DNA of 34,377 nt from Betaproteobacteria bacterium (GTDB taxonomy: Bacteria > Pseudomonadota > Gammaproteobacteria > Burkholderiales > Burkholderiaceae_C). The notes beneath the pieces are model-generated. The model did not search any database, had not been told where the DNA came from, and was given only the letters and a program-made list of their open reading frames with translations. Where the stretch lies: positions 1-34,377 of the forward strand of contig JANXLW010000131.1 in NCBI GenBank assembly GCA_025354965.1. Reading direction: 5' to 3'. Positions 1 through 10,100 of this stretch are shown in pieces. The first letter of the stretch is position 1. Every line of letters starts with the position of its first letter. A program made the translations under genes and the position numbers.

Positions 1-376
1 AAAAGGCAGAAAAAGCAAACACGCCGACACCGACGACCAGGCCGCGAATGACCGCCGCACCCACATAGGCCACAAACCAATTCACATACGACAGCGGCGT
101 GAGCAGCAAAAACACCAGGTTGCCCATCACCTTGCTCATGATCAATGAAGACGAACTGTTGGCAAATGCGTTTTGCAACAGGCTCATCATCGCCAGGCCC
201 GGCACCAGAAAAGAGGTGTAGCTGATTTTGTCGTAGACCTTGACGTGAGCCTCCAGTGCATGACCAAAGATCAGCAAGTACAGCATCGCAGTCAATACCG
301 GCCCTGCCACCGTCTGAAACGCTACCTTCCAGAAGCGCAACACTTCCTTGTACAACAGGGTTCGCCATCCATTCAA
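1..376 (-). CDS. ABC-2 type transporter permease, partial (truncated by window edge)
   Basis: Reverse-strand reading from a TTG codon at 376-374 gives LNGWRTLLYKEVLRFWKVAFQTVAGPVLTAMLYLLIFGHALEAHV..., typical of ABC-2 permeases. It directly follows an ABC ATPase with a TTGA overlap. No ATG/GTG lies in frame between the upstream in-frame stop and this TTG. Confidence 0.8.
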   Translation of the reverse strand, partial: MNGWRTLLYKEVLRFWKVAFQTVAGPVLTAMLYLLIFGHALEAHVKVYDKISYTSFLVPGLAMMSLLQNAFANSSSSLIMSKVMGNLVFLLLTPLSYVNWFVAYVGAAVIRGLVVGVGVFAFSAF

Positions 377-1401
377 AATATTGCCCCCTCGCTTGTCGCT
401 TCACGTACTGCGCTGCCCCCCGGGGGGGCTAATTTTCCTAAGGGCGGCCTGTCGGAAAATTGACCTTTTTCCTTACCTGCTGATCCGCTCTTGCCGGCCA
501 TCACAGCAAGAAAAACGTCTTCCAGATCGGATTTGCGAATCTCGACATCGCGCGCCACCAAGCCAGCTTCCCGCACCTGCGCCAGATATTGCTCAATCTC
601 CAGCGCGTCGTGCGCCGGGAACTGAACAATGCGCCCCGTGATTCGCGCTTTGTCGGCCAGCACCTTCGGCAATTCGCTATCAATTTTGAATCGCAGCACG
701 TTGCTTGAAGCCGACTTGAGCAACTCACTGGTGTGATCCAGCGCAACAATTCGCCCCAGCTTGAGCATGGCAATACGTCCACACAGCGCTTCGGCCTCTT
801 CCAGATAGTGGGTCGTCAACAAAACGGTGTGGCCTTGCTTATTGAGTTTGGCAATGAATTGCCACAGTGTTTGGCGCAACTCAACGTCAACACCGGCGGT
901 CGGCTCGTCCAGCACGATCACCGGCGGCTTGTGCACCAGCGCCTGCGCCACCAGCACGCGCCGCTTCATGCCGCCCGAGAGTTGACGCATGTTGGAGCTC
1001 GCCTTGTCCGTCAGCCCCAGATTCTCCAACAACTCGTCAATCCAATCATCGTTCTTCTTGACACCGAAATAGCCGGACTGGAACCGCAGTGCCTCTCGCA
1101 CATTGAAAAACGGATCAAACACCAGTTCTTGAGGTACCACACCGAGACTGCGCCGAGACTGGGCGTAATCGCGCAGAACATCATGACCCAGCACGGAAAC
1201 CTTGCCTGAAGTTGCGCGTGTCAAACCCGCCAGAATGCTGATCATGGTGGTCTTGCCAGCGCCATTGGGTCCCAGCAGGCCAAAAAACTCGCCCTCCTCT
1301 ATGTCGAGGCTGACGTCATCCAACGCCAGAAAAGTGTCACCTTTGGGACCGCGCGAGGATGGATAGGCCTTGGTGACAGACTGGAAGGAAATTGCGGACA
1401 T
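373..1401 (-). CDS. ABC transporter ATP-binding protein (ABC-2 / YadG-like efflux family)
   Basis: Walker A GPNGAGKTT, signature LSGGMKRR, Walker B VIVLDEP. Likely start is MSAISFQSVTKAYPS at 1401 rather than the ORF-track start at 1440. The C-terminal ~35 aa look repeat-derived. Confidence 0.92.
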   Translation of the reverse strand: MSAISFQSVTKAYPSSRGPKGDTFLALDDVSLDIEEGEFFGLLGPNGAGKTTMISILAGLTRATSGKVSVLGHDVLRDYAQSRRSLGVVPQELVFDPFFNVREALRFQSGYFGVKKNDDWIDELLENLGLTDKASSNMRQLSGGMKRRVLVAQALVHKPPVIVLDEPTAGVDVELRQTLWQFIAKLNKQGHTVLLTTHYLEEAEALCGRIAMLKLGRIVALDHTSELLKSASSNVLRFKIDSELPKVLADKARITGRIVQFPAHDALEIEQYLAQVREAGLVARDVEIRKSDLEDVFLAVMAGKSGSAGKEKGQFSDRPPLGKLAPPGGSAVREATSEGAIF

Positions 1402-1421
1402 GAAGGCAGCTATTCTAAAGA

Positions 1422-1486
1422 CTTGCGGGACAGACCGCATTCTGACGGCAGTCTGGACAGACTGAAATTACGCGCAGCGAACAGGC
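1422..1486 (+). repeat. REP-like palindromic element, copy A
   Basis: cttgcgggacagaccgc (1422-1438) and ttacgcgcagcgaacaggc (1468-1486) match the reverse complement of copy B at 3774-3811 (16/17 and 18/19). Between the two blocks lies an extra palindrome CAGTCTggacAGACTG (1449-1464). Confidence 0.65.
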
Positions 1487-1490
1487 TCTT

Positions 1491-1760
1491 TCAGACTGAC
1501 ACCAGCAACTCAGCAATGCCGTAAAGATTGGCCAAGTCACCCAACTGGACGGGCAGACCTCGGATTGAAAAACGCTTACCCACGGCCAGGCTCTCGCGTC
1601 GGAATTCAAGCAATACTGCCAGCGCCGCCGAATCAAAGCGACTCAAGCCACTGGCATCAACAATCACTTCGGAACCCGACTGAGAGCGCAAACCCTGCAC
1701 CAGCATGCGCAAGCATGCGGTGGCCTGAGAATGCATGAGTTCCTTTGGCAAGACAAGCAC
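1491..1760 (-). CDS. mlaB: STAS-domain protein, MlaB-like
   Basis: 89 aa with STAS-like core VIVDASGLSRFDSAALAVLLEFRRES; last gene of the mla cluster, 2 nt after mlaC. Confidence 0.8.
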   Translation of the reverse strand: MLVLPKELMHSQATACLRMLVQGLRSQSGSEVIVDASGLSRFDSAALAVLLEFRRESLAVGKRFSIRGLPVQLGDLANLYGIAELLVSV

Positions 1761-1762
1761 GG

Positions 1763-2401
1763 CTAACCCTTCTTGGCGTTGGCCTTGTTACGCTCTGTCA
1801 GGGTAACAATCAGTCCGCCAATGCCTTTGGCGTTGATTTCCTGCGCAAACTGGCTGCGATAAGTTTCCACCAACCAGACGCCCAATACATTCAGGTTGTA
1901 AATTTTCCAACCGGCACCCTGGCCTGGTGTCTTTTCCAACCTGTAGTCCAGTTGTATCGCATCGCCTCGGCCTTTGACTTCCGTGCGGACCACCACCTCT
2001 GTGTCCTCCGGCGCAGCACGCATTGGCTTGATGGCAATGGTCTGGTCGCTCACCTGAGTTAGCGCGCCGGCATAGGTACGCACCAGCAAAATTTTGAATT
2101 CTTCCTGCAATCGCTTTTGCTGCTCAGGGGTGGCCTGGCGCCAGGCTGGACCCACAGCAGCCGCCGTCATGCGCTGAAAATCAACGTTCGGCATGATCTT
2201 GGCATCGACCAGCGCAATGATGCGGGAGACACCACCGGCCTGAATGGCCTTGTCAGCCTTGATGGTGTCCAGCATATCGGTGGACATGCCTTTGATCAAC
2301 GCATCCGCGGCTTGATCCGCTGCGCTTACTGGCAGAGTCAGCAGACTTGATGTGCTCACCAGCAACATGGCGAACAAACGACTTAAAAAGAACTCATTCA
2401 T
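1763..2401 (-). CDS. mlaC: Periplasmic phospholipid-binding protein MlaC
   Basis: Signal peptide followed by an MlaC/Ttg2D-like sequence (VDFQRMTAAAVGPAWRQATPEQQKRLQEEFKILLVRTYAGAL). Overlaps mlaA by 4 nt. Confidence 0.92.
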   Translation of the reverse strand: MNEFFLSRLFAMLLVSTSSLLTLPVSAADQAADALIKGMSTDMLDTIKADKAIQAGGVSRIIALVDAKIMPNVDFQRMTAAAVGPAWRQATPEQQKRLQEEFKILLVRTYAGALTQVSDQTIAIKPMRAAPEDTEVVVRTEVKGRGDAIQLDYRLEKTPGQGAGWKIYNLNVLGVWLVETYRSQFAQEINAKGIGGLIVTLTERNKANAKKG

Positions 2402-3261
2402 GGCTTGACTTTCTCATCACCGGAAGGCCCGGTCTTAGTTAACGTTTCAGCGACCGCATCAGCTGGCATGCTGGTCTGCCCCGGTGCTTGGGGCAAGTCC
2501 GCAGGTGTTGGCGATGCTTCACCGCCATTGTCATCTGGTGGGTTGCCATCGTAAATGACGCTGCGGCGGCGCTGAAGATAAGCGTCACGGGTAAAGCTGT
2601 AACGGTCCAGGGCGGCTTCTTCGAGCATGGTGCCAGCCTTGAGTAAATCTGACCGTTGGTCGATCGCCCTGACCGCGCTGGCTGTATTGCGGGTCGGTAC
2701 GTGCTGGACATTGGAAACGAGGTCGCCCTTCCAATCAACTGGTAATGCTGCCGCATCGCGCAAGGTCGATGGTCCTAGCAAGGGCAACACAAGGTAAGGG
2801 CCTGGCGCGACACCCCAGTAGCCCAGGGTATGTCCGAAATCCTTGGTGTGCTTCTCTATATCCATTTCTGTGGCCACATCAAAAACGCCCCCCCAACCCA
2901 TGAAAGTATTGACACCAAAACGCTTCAAACTGTCGATCGCACCCTGCCCCTTGAATTGCAATGCATTGTTCACAAACGACCAAATGTCTTCCAGGTTGCC
3001 AAAAAAATTACCGACCCCTTGTCGCACCCGCACCGGCGTGACATCCCGGTAAGCAGTAGCCACCGGCTTGAGGACCGCATTGTCGACCGTATCGTTGAAC
3101 TTATAAACCCCGCGGTTAAAGGGCTCCATTGGATCGCGTGGATTGGCATTGGGCCCACTGGCACATCCGCCCAGTGACAGGAAAACAAGCAGCACGGCAA
3201 GCCACAGCCCGGGCGCCATGGCCGCTGTTCCAATATGTGCCGACATCGAATTCGCCGTCAT
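2398..3261 (-). CDS. mlaA: Outer-membrane lipoprotein MlaA (VacJ)
   Basis: Lipobox-like SLGGC; DPMEPFNRGVYKFNDTVDNAVLKPVATAYRDVTPVRVRQGVGNFFGNL is characteristic of VacJ/MlaA. Confidence 0.93.
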   Translation of the reverse strand: MTANSMSAHIGTAAMAPGLWLAVLLVFLSLGGCASGPNANPRDPMEPFNRGVYKFNDTVDNAVLKPVATAYRDVTPVRVRQGVGNFFGNLEDIWSFVNNALQFKGQGAIDSLKRFGVNTFMGWGGVFDVATEMDIEKHTKDFGHTLGYWGVAPGPYLVLPLLGPSTLRDAAALPVDWKGDLVSNVQHVPTRNTASAVRAIDQRSDLLKAGTMLEEAALDRYSFTRDAYLQRRRSVIYDGNPPDDNGGEASPTPADLPQAPGQTSMPADAVAETLTKTGPSGDEKVKP

Positions 3262-3746
3262 TTTTTTCCCTTGCCTACATCAGCGACGTTGCCTTCGGCC
3301 GCCTTGCTGTACAAAAACTGACTGATAAGGCTTTCCAGCACCATGGCCGACTGGGTGCTGGAAACAGTGTCTCCTTCCATCAGCGTCTTTTCGTCGGCGC
3401 CTGGTTCCAGACCCAAATATTGCTCACCCAGCAAACCACTGGTCAATATTTTCAGGGAACTGTCCTTGGGGAATAGATAGCGGCTTTCCATCGCCAGCGT
3501 CACGCGTGCCTGAAAGGTTTTATCATCAAACACAATCTTCTCGACACGACCTACCACGACACCGGCACTCCTCACCGCCGCTTTCGGCTTGAGCCCACCC
3601 ACATTGTCAAATTTGGCGTTCAACAGATAGTTGGTCTGGAAATTCAAAGTCAGCAAATTGGCCGACTGCAATGCCAAAAACAGAATGGCGATGGCACCAA
3701 TCAGTACAAAAAGACCAACCCAAACATCATTTTTCGAACGCTGCAT
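3258..3746 (-). CDS. mlaD: MCE-domain protein MlaD
   Basis: N-terminal TM plus MCE domain (YLLNAKFDNVGGLKPKAAVRSAGVVVGRVEKI ... LTSGLLGEQYLGLEPG). Confidence 0.93.
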   Translation of the reverse strand: MQRSKNDVWVGLFVLIGAIAILFLALQSANLLTLNFQTNYLLNAKFDNVGGLKPKAAVRSAGVVVGRVEKIVFDDKTFQARVTLAMESRYLFPKDSSLKILTSGLLGEQYLGLEPGADEKTLMEGDTVSSTQSAMVLESLISQFLYSKAAEGNVADVGKGKK

Positions 3747-3764
3747 AAATCACCTTTTTCAGTT

Positions 3765-3811
3765 GGGGACAGCGCCTGTTCGCTGCGCATAACGGCGGAC
3801 TGTCCCGCAAG
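3765..3811 (-). repeat. REP-like palindromic element, copy B (between mlaE and mlaD)
   Basis: ggggacagcgcctgttcgctgcgcataacggcggactgtcccgcaag: outer arms GGGACAG / CTGTCCC; shares long blocks with copies A and C. Confidence 0.65.
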
Positions 3812-3877
3812 ATTTCAATCTTAGTTCAGGATAAGACTCGCGCACTTTGCGTAGTGGCGGTCTTTTCCACAAGGTAT

Positions 3878-4660
3878 TCAAATAGTAAACATCATGGCCG
3901 TCAGGATGAAATCAAGACCCAGTACCGACAAAGACGAAACCACAACCGTGCGAGTGGTCGCACTTGCCACACCTTCAGGCGTGGGCTGGGCTTCAAAACC
4001 CTGCAACAGCGCGATAAATGTGACTGTAAAACCAAACACAATGCTCTTGATGACACCGTTGCCGACGTCTTGCCAGACATCCACGCCACCCTGGATTTGG
4101 CTCCAAAATGAACCGCCATCAACACCGATCATGAGCACGCCGACCGCCCACCCGCCAATGATGCCCATGGCGCTGAAGACAGCGGCCAGCAGCGGCATGG
4201 TGATGACTCCGGCCCAAAACCGGGGCGCCAATATGCGCAGCACAGGGTCGACCGCCATCATTTCCATAACACTGATTTGCTCGCCGGCCTTCATAAGACC
4301 AATTTCAGCCGTCAGCGATGTCCCGGCGCGCCCGGCAAACAGCAAAGCGGTCACCACCGGCCCCAACTCTCGCACCAGCGTGAGTGTGACCAGCAAACCC
4401 AGCGCTGAGGATGAGCCATAGCGCTGCAAGGTGTAATAGCCCTGCAGGCCAAATACAAAGCCGACGAACAATCCGGACACGGCAATGATGGCCAGCGAGT
4501 AATTACCCAAAAAATGTATCTGGTCGCGGATCAGTCCAAAGCGTTTAAAGCTGCTGACCAGCGTTGTCAGCAAACGCACGAAAAGACGGGCACCCTGTCC
4601 CAAGTCCACTAGTTGACTTCGGACTGCAAACCCTACGTCACCCGGTTTATACCAACTCAT
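3878..4660 (-). CDS. mlaE: ABC transporter permease MlaE
   Basis: MlaE/Ttg2B-like: LVRELGPVVTALLFAGRAGTSLTAEIGLMKAGEQISVMEMMAVDPVLRILAPRFWAGVITMPLL. Confidence 0.94.
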   Translation of the reverse strand: MSWYKPGDVGFAVRSQLVDLGQGARLFVRLLTTLVSSFKRFGLIRDQIHFLGNYSLAIIAVSGLFVGFVFGLQGYYTLQRYGSSSALGLLVTLTLVRELGPVVTALLFAGRAGTSLTAEIGLMKAGEQISVMEMMAVDPVLRILAPRFWAGVITMPLLAAVFSAMGIIGGWAVGVLMIGVDGGSFWSQIQGGVDVWQDVGNGVIKSIVFGFTVTFIALLQGFEAQPTPEGVASATTRTVVVSSLSVLGLDFILTAMMFTI

Positions 4661-5472
4661 GCTGCAACTCCCAGGCCAAAGTCCTGCTCGATGGTAGAGC
4701 CCGGATAATGAAAACGCACCGGCCCATCCGACAAGGCATTGACATACTGAAACACCAGCGGGTCGGTGCTTTTCTTCACCTGATCAGGGCTGCCTTGTGT
4801 GGCTACTTTTCCGTTGACTAAAATGATGACATGGTCGGCAATTGCAAACGTTTGCTCCAGTTCATGGGATACAAATATGCTGGTCAAACCCATGGAATCG
4901 TTGAGCTGGCGAATCAGGCGTGCTGCGGTGCCGAGCGAAATCGGATCCAGACCGGAAAACGGCTCGTCGTACATCACCAGTTCTGGGTCCAGCGCAATCG
5001 CGCGCGCCAATGCAACACGCCGCGCCATACCGCCCGACACTTCACTGGGCATCAGGTCACGCGCCCCACGCAAGCCGACCGCGTTGAGCTTCATCAAAAC
5101 AACATCCCGAATAAGGATCTCGGACAAATCGGTGTGTTCGCGCAGCGGGAAGGCCACATTTTCAAATACCGACAAGTCGGCAAAAAGAGCACCAAATTGG
5201 AACAGCATACCCATACGTCGGCGGGCAACGTAGAGTTGCTGCTGGCTCATGGATGTCACATCTTCTCCATCAAACAGCATCTGGCCGGACTGAGCGCGAT
5301 TTTGACCACCGATCAGACGCAATATGGTCGTCTTTCCGCCACCCGACGCACCCATCAGGGCTGTGACCTTGCCGCGCGGCACCGACAGGCAGACGTCGTC
5401 CAGAATTACCCTCTCACCATACCCAAAGGACAGGTTGCGTAGTTCGACAAGAGACTCAGACGATGGGGCCAT
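4657..5472 (-). CDS. mlaF: ABC transporter ATP-binding protein MlaF
   Basis: Walker A GASGGGKTT, signature EVSGGMARR, Walker B VMYDEP; 4-nt overlap with mlaE. Confidence 0.94.
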   Translation of the reverse strand: MAPSSESLVELRNLSFGYGERVILDDVCLSVPRGKVTALMGASGGGKTTILRLIGGQNRAQSGQMLFDGEDVTSMSQQQLYVARRRMGMLFQFGALFADLSVFENVAFPLREHTDLSEILIRDVVLMKLNAVGLRGARDLMPSEVSGGMARRVALARAIALDPELVMYDEPFSGLDPISLGTAARLIRQLNDSMGLTSIFVSHELEQTFAIADHVIILVNGKVATQGSPDQVKKSTDPLVFQYVNALSDGPVRFHYPGSTIEQDFGLGVAA

Positions 5473-5482
5473 TAATATAGTT

Positions 5483-5530
5483 GAGGACAGAGTTGGCTCG
5501 CCTGGTGAAGCTGCGGACTGTCCCGCAAAG
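5483..5530 (-). repeat. REP-like palindromic element, copy C (upstream of mlaF)
   Basis: gaggacagagttggctcgcctggtgaagctgcggactgtcccgcaaag; gcggactgtcccgcaa (5513-5528) is identical to 3795-3810 of copy B; arms GGACAG / CTGTCC. Confidence 0.6.
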
Positions 5531-5543
5531 TTTCAGAAGATAA

Positions 5544-5562
5544 AGGCCGGGAGCTTCCCGGT
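5544..5562 (-). terminator. Possible weak intrinsic terminator downstream of gltD
   Basis: Perfect 6-bp arms CCGGGA (5547-5552) / TCCCGG (5556-5561) with a 3-nt loop; followed on the minus strand by CCTTTATCTT, a short T tract. Confidence 0.4.
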
Positions 5563-5631
5563 CACGCCCAATCATACGGGATTGCAACGACTCAAGGCCG
5601 CGCAGCACACAATGGCAGTGCGGGGTCACAA

Positions 5632-7107
5632 CTACCGCGGCAGGTCGCTGCACCCCATCAGAAATACATCTACTGCACGCGCGGCCTGACGGCCTTCACG
5701 AATGGCCCAGACAACCAGACTCTGACCACGGCGAACGTCGCCGGCGGCAAACACCTTAGCTACATTGGTGGCATAGCCCCCGATGAAGTCAGTACTCGCT
5801 TTGGCGTTGCCTCTAGTATCCTTGTCAATACCAAAGGCTTCCAACACTGACGCCACCGGGCTGACAAAGCCCATGGCCAAAAGCACCAGTTCCGCTTTGA
5901 TCACCTGTTCACTGCCGGCCACTTCGATCATTTTGCCGTCTTTCCACTCGACACGAACAGTTTTCAGACCGGCTACTTTTCCTTTTTCACCGATGAACTC
6001 CTTGGTGGAAATAGCGAACTCACGAGCACAACCTTCCTCGTGACTTGAACTGGTTCGAAGCTTCAGTGGCCAGTAAGGCCAGGTCATGGGGCGGTTTTCC
6101 TCAATCGGCGGTTGCGGCATCACCTCAAACTGGGTAACACTGGCTGCGCCGTGGCGCTTGCTGGTACCGACACAGTCAGAACCGGTATCGCCTCCGCCAA
6201 TAACGATGACGTGCTTGTCGGTGGCACGCAACTGCCCCTTGAACTTGTCGCCAGCATTGACCTTGTTCTGCTGTGGCAGAAACTCCATGGCGAAATATAT
6301 GCCATCCAGATCGCGTCCCGGCACTGGCAAGTCGCGCGATTGCTCGGCGCCGCCGGCGAGCAGGACAGCATCAAAGTCGGCTTGCAACTGGGCGGCAGAA
6401 ATGGTTTCCTTGGCCCAGTTGGTGACTTTGGAAGCGGCCCCGGATGTGGGCATTTCCCCAATCAAAACACCGGTGCGAATGGTAACGCCCTCCAATTGCA
6501 TCTGCTTGACGCGGCGGTCAATGTGCGATTTTTCCATCTTGAAGTCGGGAATTCCATAGCGCAACAAGCCACCCACCCGGTCGTTCTTCTCGAACAGGGT
6601 GACGTCGTGGCCGGCCCGCGCCAATTGCTGAGCCGCCGCCATGCCGGCCGGACCGGAACCCACCACTGCGACTGTCTTGCCGGTCTTGCATTTAGCAACC
6701 AGCGGCGGTACCCAGCCCTCGCTCCAGGCGCGATCAATGATGGCATGCTCGATCGACTTGATGCCAACGGCGGCGTCATTGACGTTCAAGGTGCAGGCCG
6801 CCTCGCACGGTGCCGGGCAAATTCGACCCGTGAACTCTGGAAAATTGTTGGTACTGTGCAATACTTGGCTGGCATTTTTCCAGTCAGCCCGGTACACAAG
6901 ATCATTGAAGTCCGGAATGATGTTGTTGACCGGACAGCCGTTGTTGCAAAAAGGTGTGCCACAGTCCATGCAACGTGCTGCCTGCAACTTGGCCTGCGCA
7001 TCGTCCAGTCCGACAACGAACTCTTTGTAGTTTTTCAGGCGCTCGGCCACCGGTTTGTAGCCCTCTTCGATGCGCTCAAATTCGATGAAACCAGTAATGT
7101 TTCCCAT
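5632..7107 (-). CDS. gltD: Glutamate synthase small (beta) subunit
   Basis: N-terminal Cys cluster [27 protein letters not shown] and two dinucleotide-binding motifs ([39 protein letters not shown]). Confidence 0.97.
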   Translation of the reverse strand: MGNITGFIEFERIEEGYKPVAERLKNYKEFVVGLDDAQAKLQAARCMDCGTPFCNNGCPVNNIIPDFNDLVYRADWKNASQVLHSTNNFPEFTGRICPAPCEAACTLNVNDAAVGIKSIEHAIIDRAWSEGWVPPLVAKCKTGKTVAVVGSGPAGMAAAQQLARAGHDVTLFEKNDRVGGLLRYGIPDFKMEKSHIDRRVKQMQLEGVTIRTGVLIGEMPTSGAASKVTNWAKETISAAQLQADFDAVLLAGGAEQSRDLPVPGRDLDGIYFAMEFLPQQNKVNAGDKFKGQLRATDKHVIVIGGGDTGSDCVGTSKRHGAASVTQFEVMPQPPIEENRPMTWPYWPLKLRTSSSHEEGCAREFAISTKEFIGEKGKVAGLKTVRVEWKDGKMIEVAGSEQVIKAELVLLAMGFVSPVASVLEAFGIDKDTRGNAKASTDFIGGYATNVAKVFAAGDVRRGQSLVVWAIREGRQAARAVDVFLMGCSDLPR

Positions 7108-7124
7108 TTTTTTATTCCTTTGCA

Positions 7125-7146
7125 GGACAGACCTTTAACTCTGTCC
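7125..7146. repeat. Short inverted repeat between gltB and gltD (possible REP relic)
   Basis: GGACAGA cctttaac TCTGTCC, perfect 7-bp arms with an 8-nt loop in the gltB-gltD spacer. Confidence 0.55.
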
Positions 7147-7170
7147 CCACTACGTTAAATTTCTGCCGGG

Positions 7171-10100
7171 CTATTTGGCTGGCGCCAATTCTTTTTTTGT
7201 AGCCACCTGGGCACGGATAGTTAGGGCTAACGCTTCTTTACGTGCGTGAATCTCGCCCAGTGCACGTTTGTACTCGTTCGGAAAGACCTTGACGAACTTC
7301 AGCCGTGACACATCCCATGTGTCGAGCAACTCGCGGGCGCGTTTGCTGCCGGTCCAGCGGTTGTGCTCTTCCAGCAGCTTCTTCAGTTGCGCTTCATCGC
7401 TTTGACCGCGATGCCAAAGGCTCAAATCGACACTGGCTTGCTGCTCCGCCGTGGTCAGCAGTTTCTCCATAGACACCATGGCCGGGTTGCAGCGTTTGGA
7501 AAACTGGCCGTCTTCGTCGTAAACATAGGCAATACCTCCGCTCATGCCAGCGGCAAAGTTGCGTCCGGTTTTACCCAGCACGGCCACGGTGCCACCCGTC
7601 ATGTACTCGCAACCATGGTCACCGGTACCCTCCACCACCGAGGTCGCGCCAGACAGGCGCACGGCAAAACGCTCACCAGCCACACCACTGAAAAAGGCTT
7701 CGCCGCTGGTGGCGCCATACATCACCGTATTGCCGACCACAGTGTTGCGTACTGCCTCGCCCCGGAAGTCAATACTGGGACGCACCACGACCCGCCCGCC
7801 CGACAGACCTTTGCCGGTGTAATCGTTGGCATCACCAATCAGGTACAAAGTGATGCCGCGCGCCAGAAAGGCGCCAAATGATTGCCCGCCGGTACCCTCG
7901 AGCTGAATGTGGATGGTGTTATCGGGCAAACCTTCAGGATGCACCTGGGTCACGGCCCCCGACAGCATGGCACCGACCGAACGATTGACGTTGCGCGCCA
8001 CTTCCATGAATTGCACCCGCTCGCCTTTGTCGATGGCGGGACGCGATTTTTCAATCAGCAAATTGTCAAGGGCACGCTCCAAACCGTGCTCTTGCTGCAG
8101 TATCTGGTAACGGGGTACATCGGCCGGCACATTGGGCAGCGCAAACAGACGACTGAAGTCCAGTCCACTGGCTTTCCAGTGTTCGATGCCCTTGCGCATG
8201 TCCAGTAAATCCGCGCGCCCAATCAAGTCGTCAAATTTACGGATACCCAACTGGGCCATGATCTGGCGCACCTCCTCGGCAAAGAAGAAGAAGTAATTCA
8301 CCACGTGCTCCGGTTTGCCGGAGAACTTTTTACGCAGCGCCGGGTCTTGCGTTGCCACGCCTACCGGGCAGGTGTTGAGGTGGCATTTGCGCATCATGAT
8401 GCAGCCCTCCACTACCAGTGGTGCGGTGGCAAAGCCGAACTCATCAGCGCCTAGCAGCGCACCAATGGCGACGTCACGGCCGGTCTTCATCTGTCCGTCC
8501 GCCTGCACTCGAATGCGGCTGCGCAAGCGGTTGAGCACCAGCGTCTGCTGGGTTTCTGCCAAGCCGATTTCCCAGGGGCTGCCGGCGTGCTTGATGGACG
8601 ACCAGGGTGAGGCTCCGGTTCCACCATCATGCCCGGCAATCACCACGTGGTCGCTCTTGCATTTTGCGACGCCGGCCGCGATGGTGCCGACACCAATCTC
8701 CGACACCAGTTTGACGCTGATACTCGCATGGGGTGCCACGTTTTTCAGATCATGAATCAGCTGCGCCAAATCTTCAATCGAATAGATGTCGTGGTGCGGC
8801 GGCGGGGAGATCAGGCCGACGCCCGGCACTGAGTGGCGCAAGCGACCGATGTACTCAGACACTTTACCCCCCGGAAGTTGTCCTCCCTCGCCCGGCTTGG
8901 CACCCTGTGCCATCTTGATCTGGATCTGATCGGCACTGGTAAGGTACTCGGCGGTGACGCCAAAGCGCCCGGATGCCACCTGCTTGATACGTGAACGCAG
9001 GGAGTCGCCGTCCATCAGCGGCAAGTCAACCTCGACCACGTCCGACCCAATCACGCTTTTCAGTGAGTCGCCTTGTTTGATCGGTATACCCTTGAGTTCT
9101 TGTCGGTATCGCGCTGGATCTTCCCCTCCCTCGCCGGTGTTGCTCTTGCCACCGATACGATTCATTGCGACTGCCAGTGTGGCGTGCGCTTCGGTCGAGA
9201 TCGAGCCCAGAGACATGGCACCGGTTGCAAAGCGCTTGACGATCTCCTTGGCCGACTCAACCTCTTCCACAGCAATTGCCTTGCTTGGGTCAATCTTGAA
9301 TTCAAACAGGCCGCGCAAGGTCATGTGGCGCCGGCTCTGGTCATTGACGAGCTGCGCATACTCCTTGTAGGTATGCCAATTGTTGGCGCGGGTGCTGTGT
9401 TGCAGCTTGGCAATGGTGTCTGGCGTCCACATATGCTCTTCACCACGCGCCCGCCAGGCGTATTCGCCACCCGCATCGAGCATGTTTGTCATGACCGGGT
9501 CGGCGCTAAAGGCCGCCTTGTGCATTCGAATGGCTTCTTCTGCGATGTCAAACACACTGATGCCCTCGACGCGGCTGGCGGTACCCGTGAAGTACTTGGC
9601 AATGGTTTCACTGGACAAGCCGATGACTTCAAACAACTGAGCCCCACAATAACTCATGTAAGTCGACACGCCCATCTTGGACATGATCTTCGACAGGCCC
9701 TTGCCGACGGCCTTGACGTAGTTGTAGATCGCCTTGTCGGCACTCAAATCACCAGCCAGTTCCTTGTGCATGCTGGCCAATGTTTCCATCGCCAGGTAGG
9801 GGTGTACAGCTTCTGCGCCGTAGCCGGCCAACACACCAAAGTGATGCACCTCACGAGCAGTACCGGTCTCGACCACCAGGCCTGCCGTGGTACGCAAGCC
9901 TTCTCGCACCAGATGTTGGTGGATGGCAGATAGCGCCAACAACGCCGGAATAGCCACCTGGGTGGCGCTGACACCGCGGTCGCTGATGATCAGAATATTC
10001 TTGCCACTCTTGATGGCGTCCACCGCTTCGGCGCACAGCGAAGCTAACTGGGCTTCGACACCTTCGTGGCCCCAGACCAGCGGATAGGTAATGTCCAGCG

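Noticed and set aside
6112-7158. 348-aa plus-strand ORF antisense to gltD
   Set aside because: Shadow ORF opposite the strongly conserved gltD; no domain signal.
9073-9933. 286-aa plus-strand ORF antisense to gltB
   Set aside because: Shadow ORF opposite gltB; no domain or ribosome-binding evidence.
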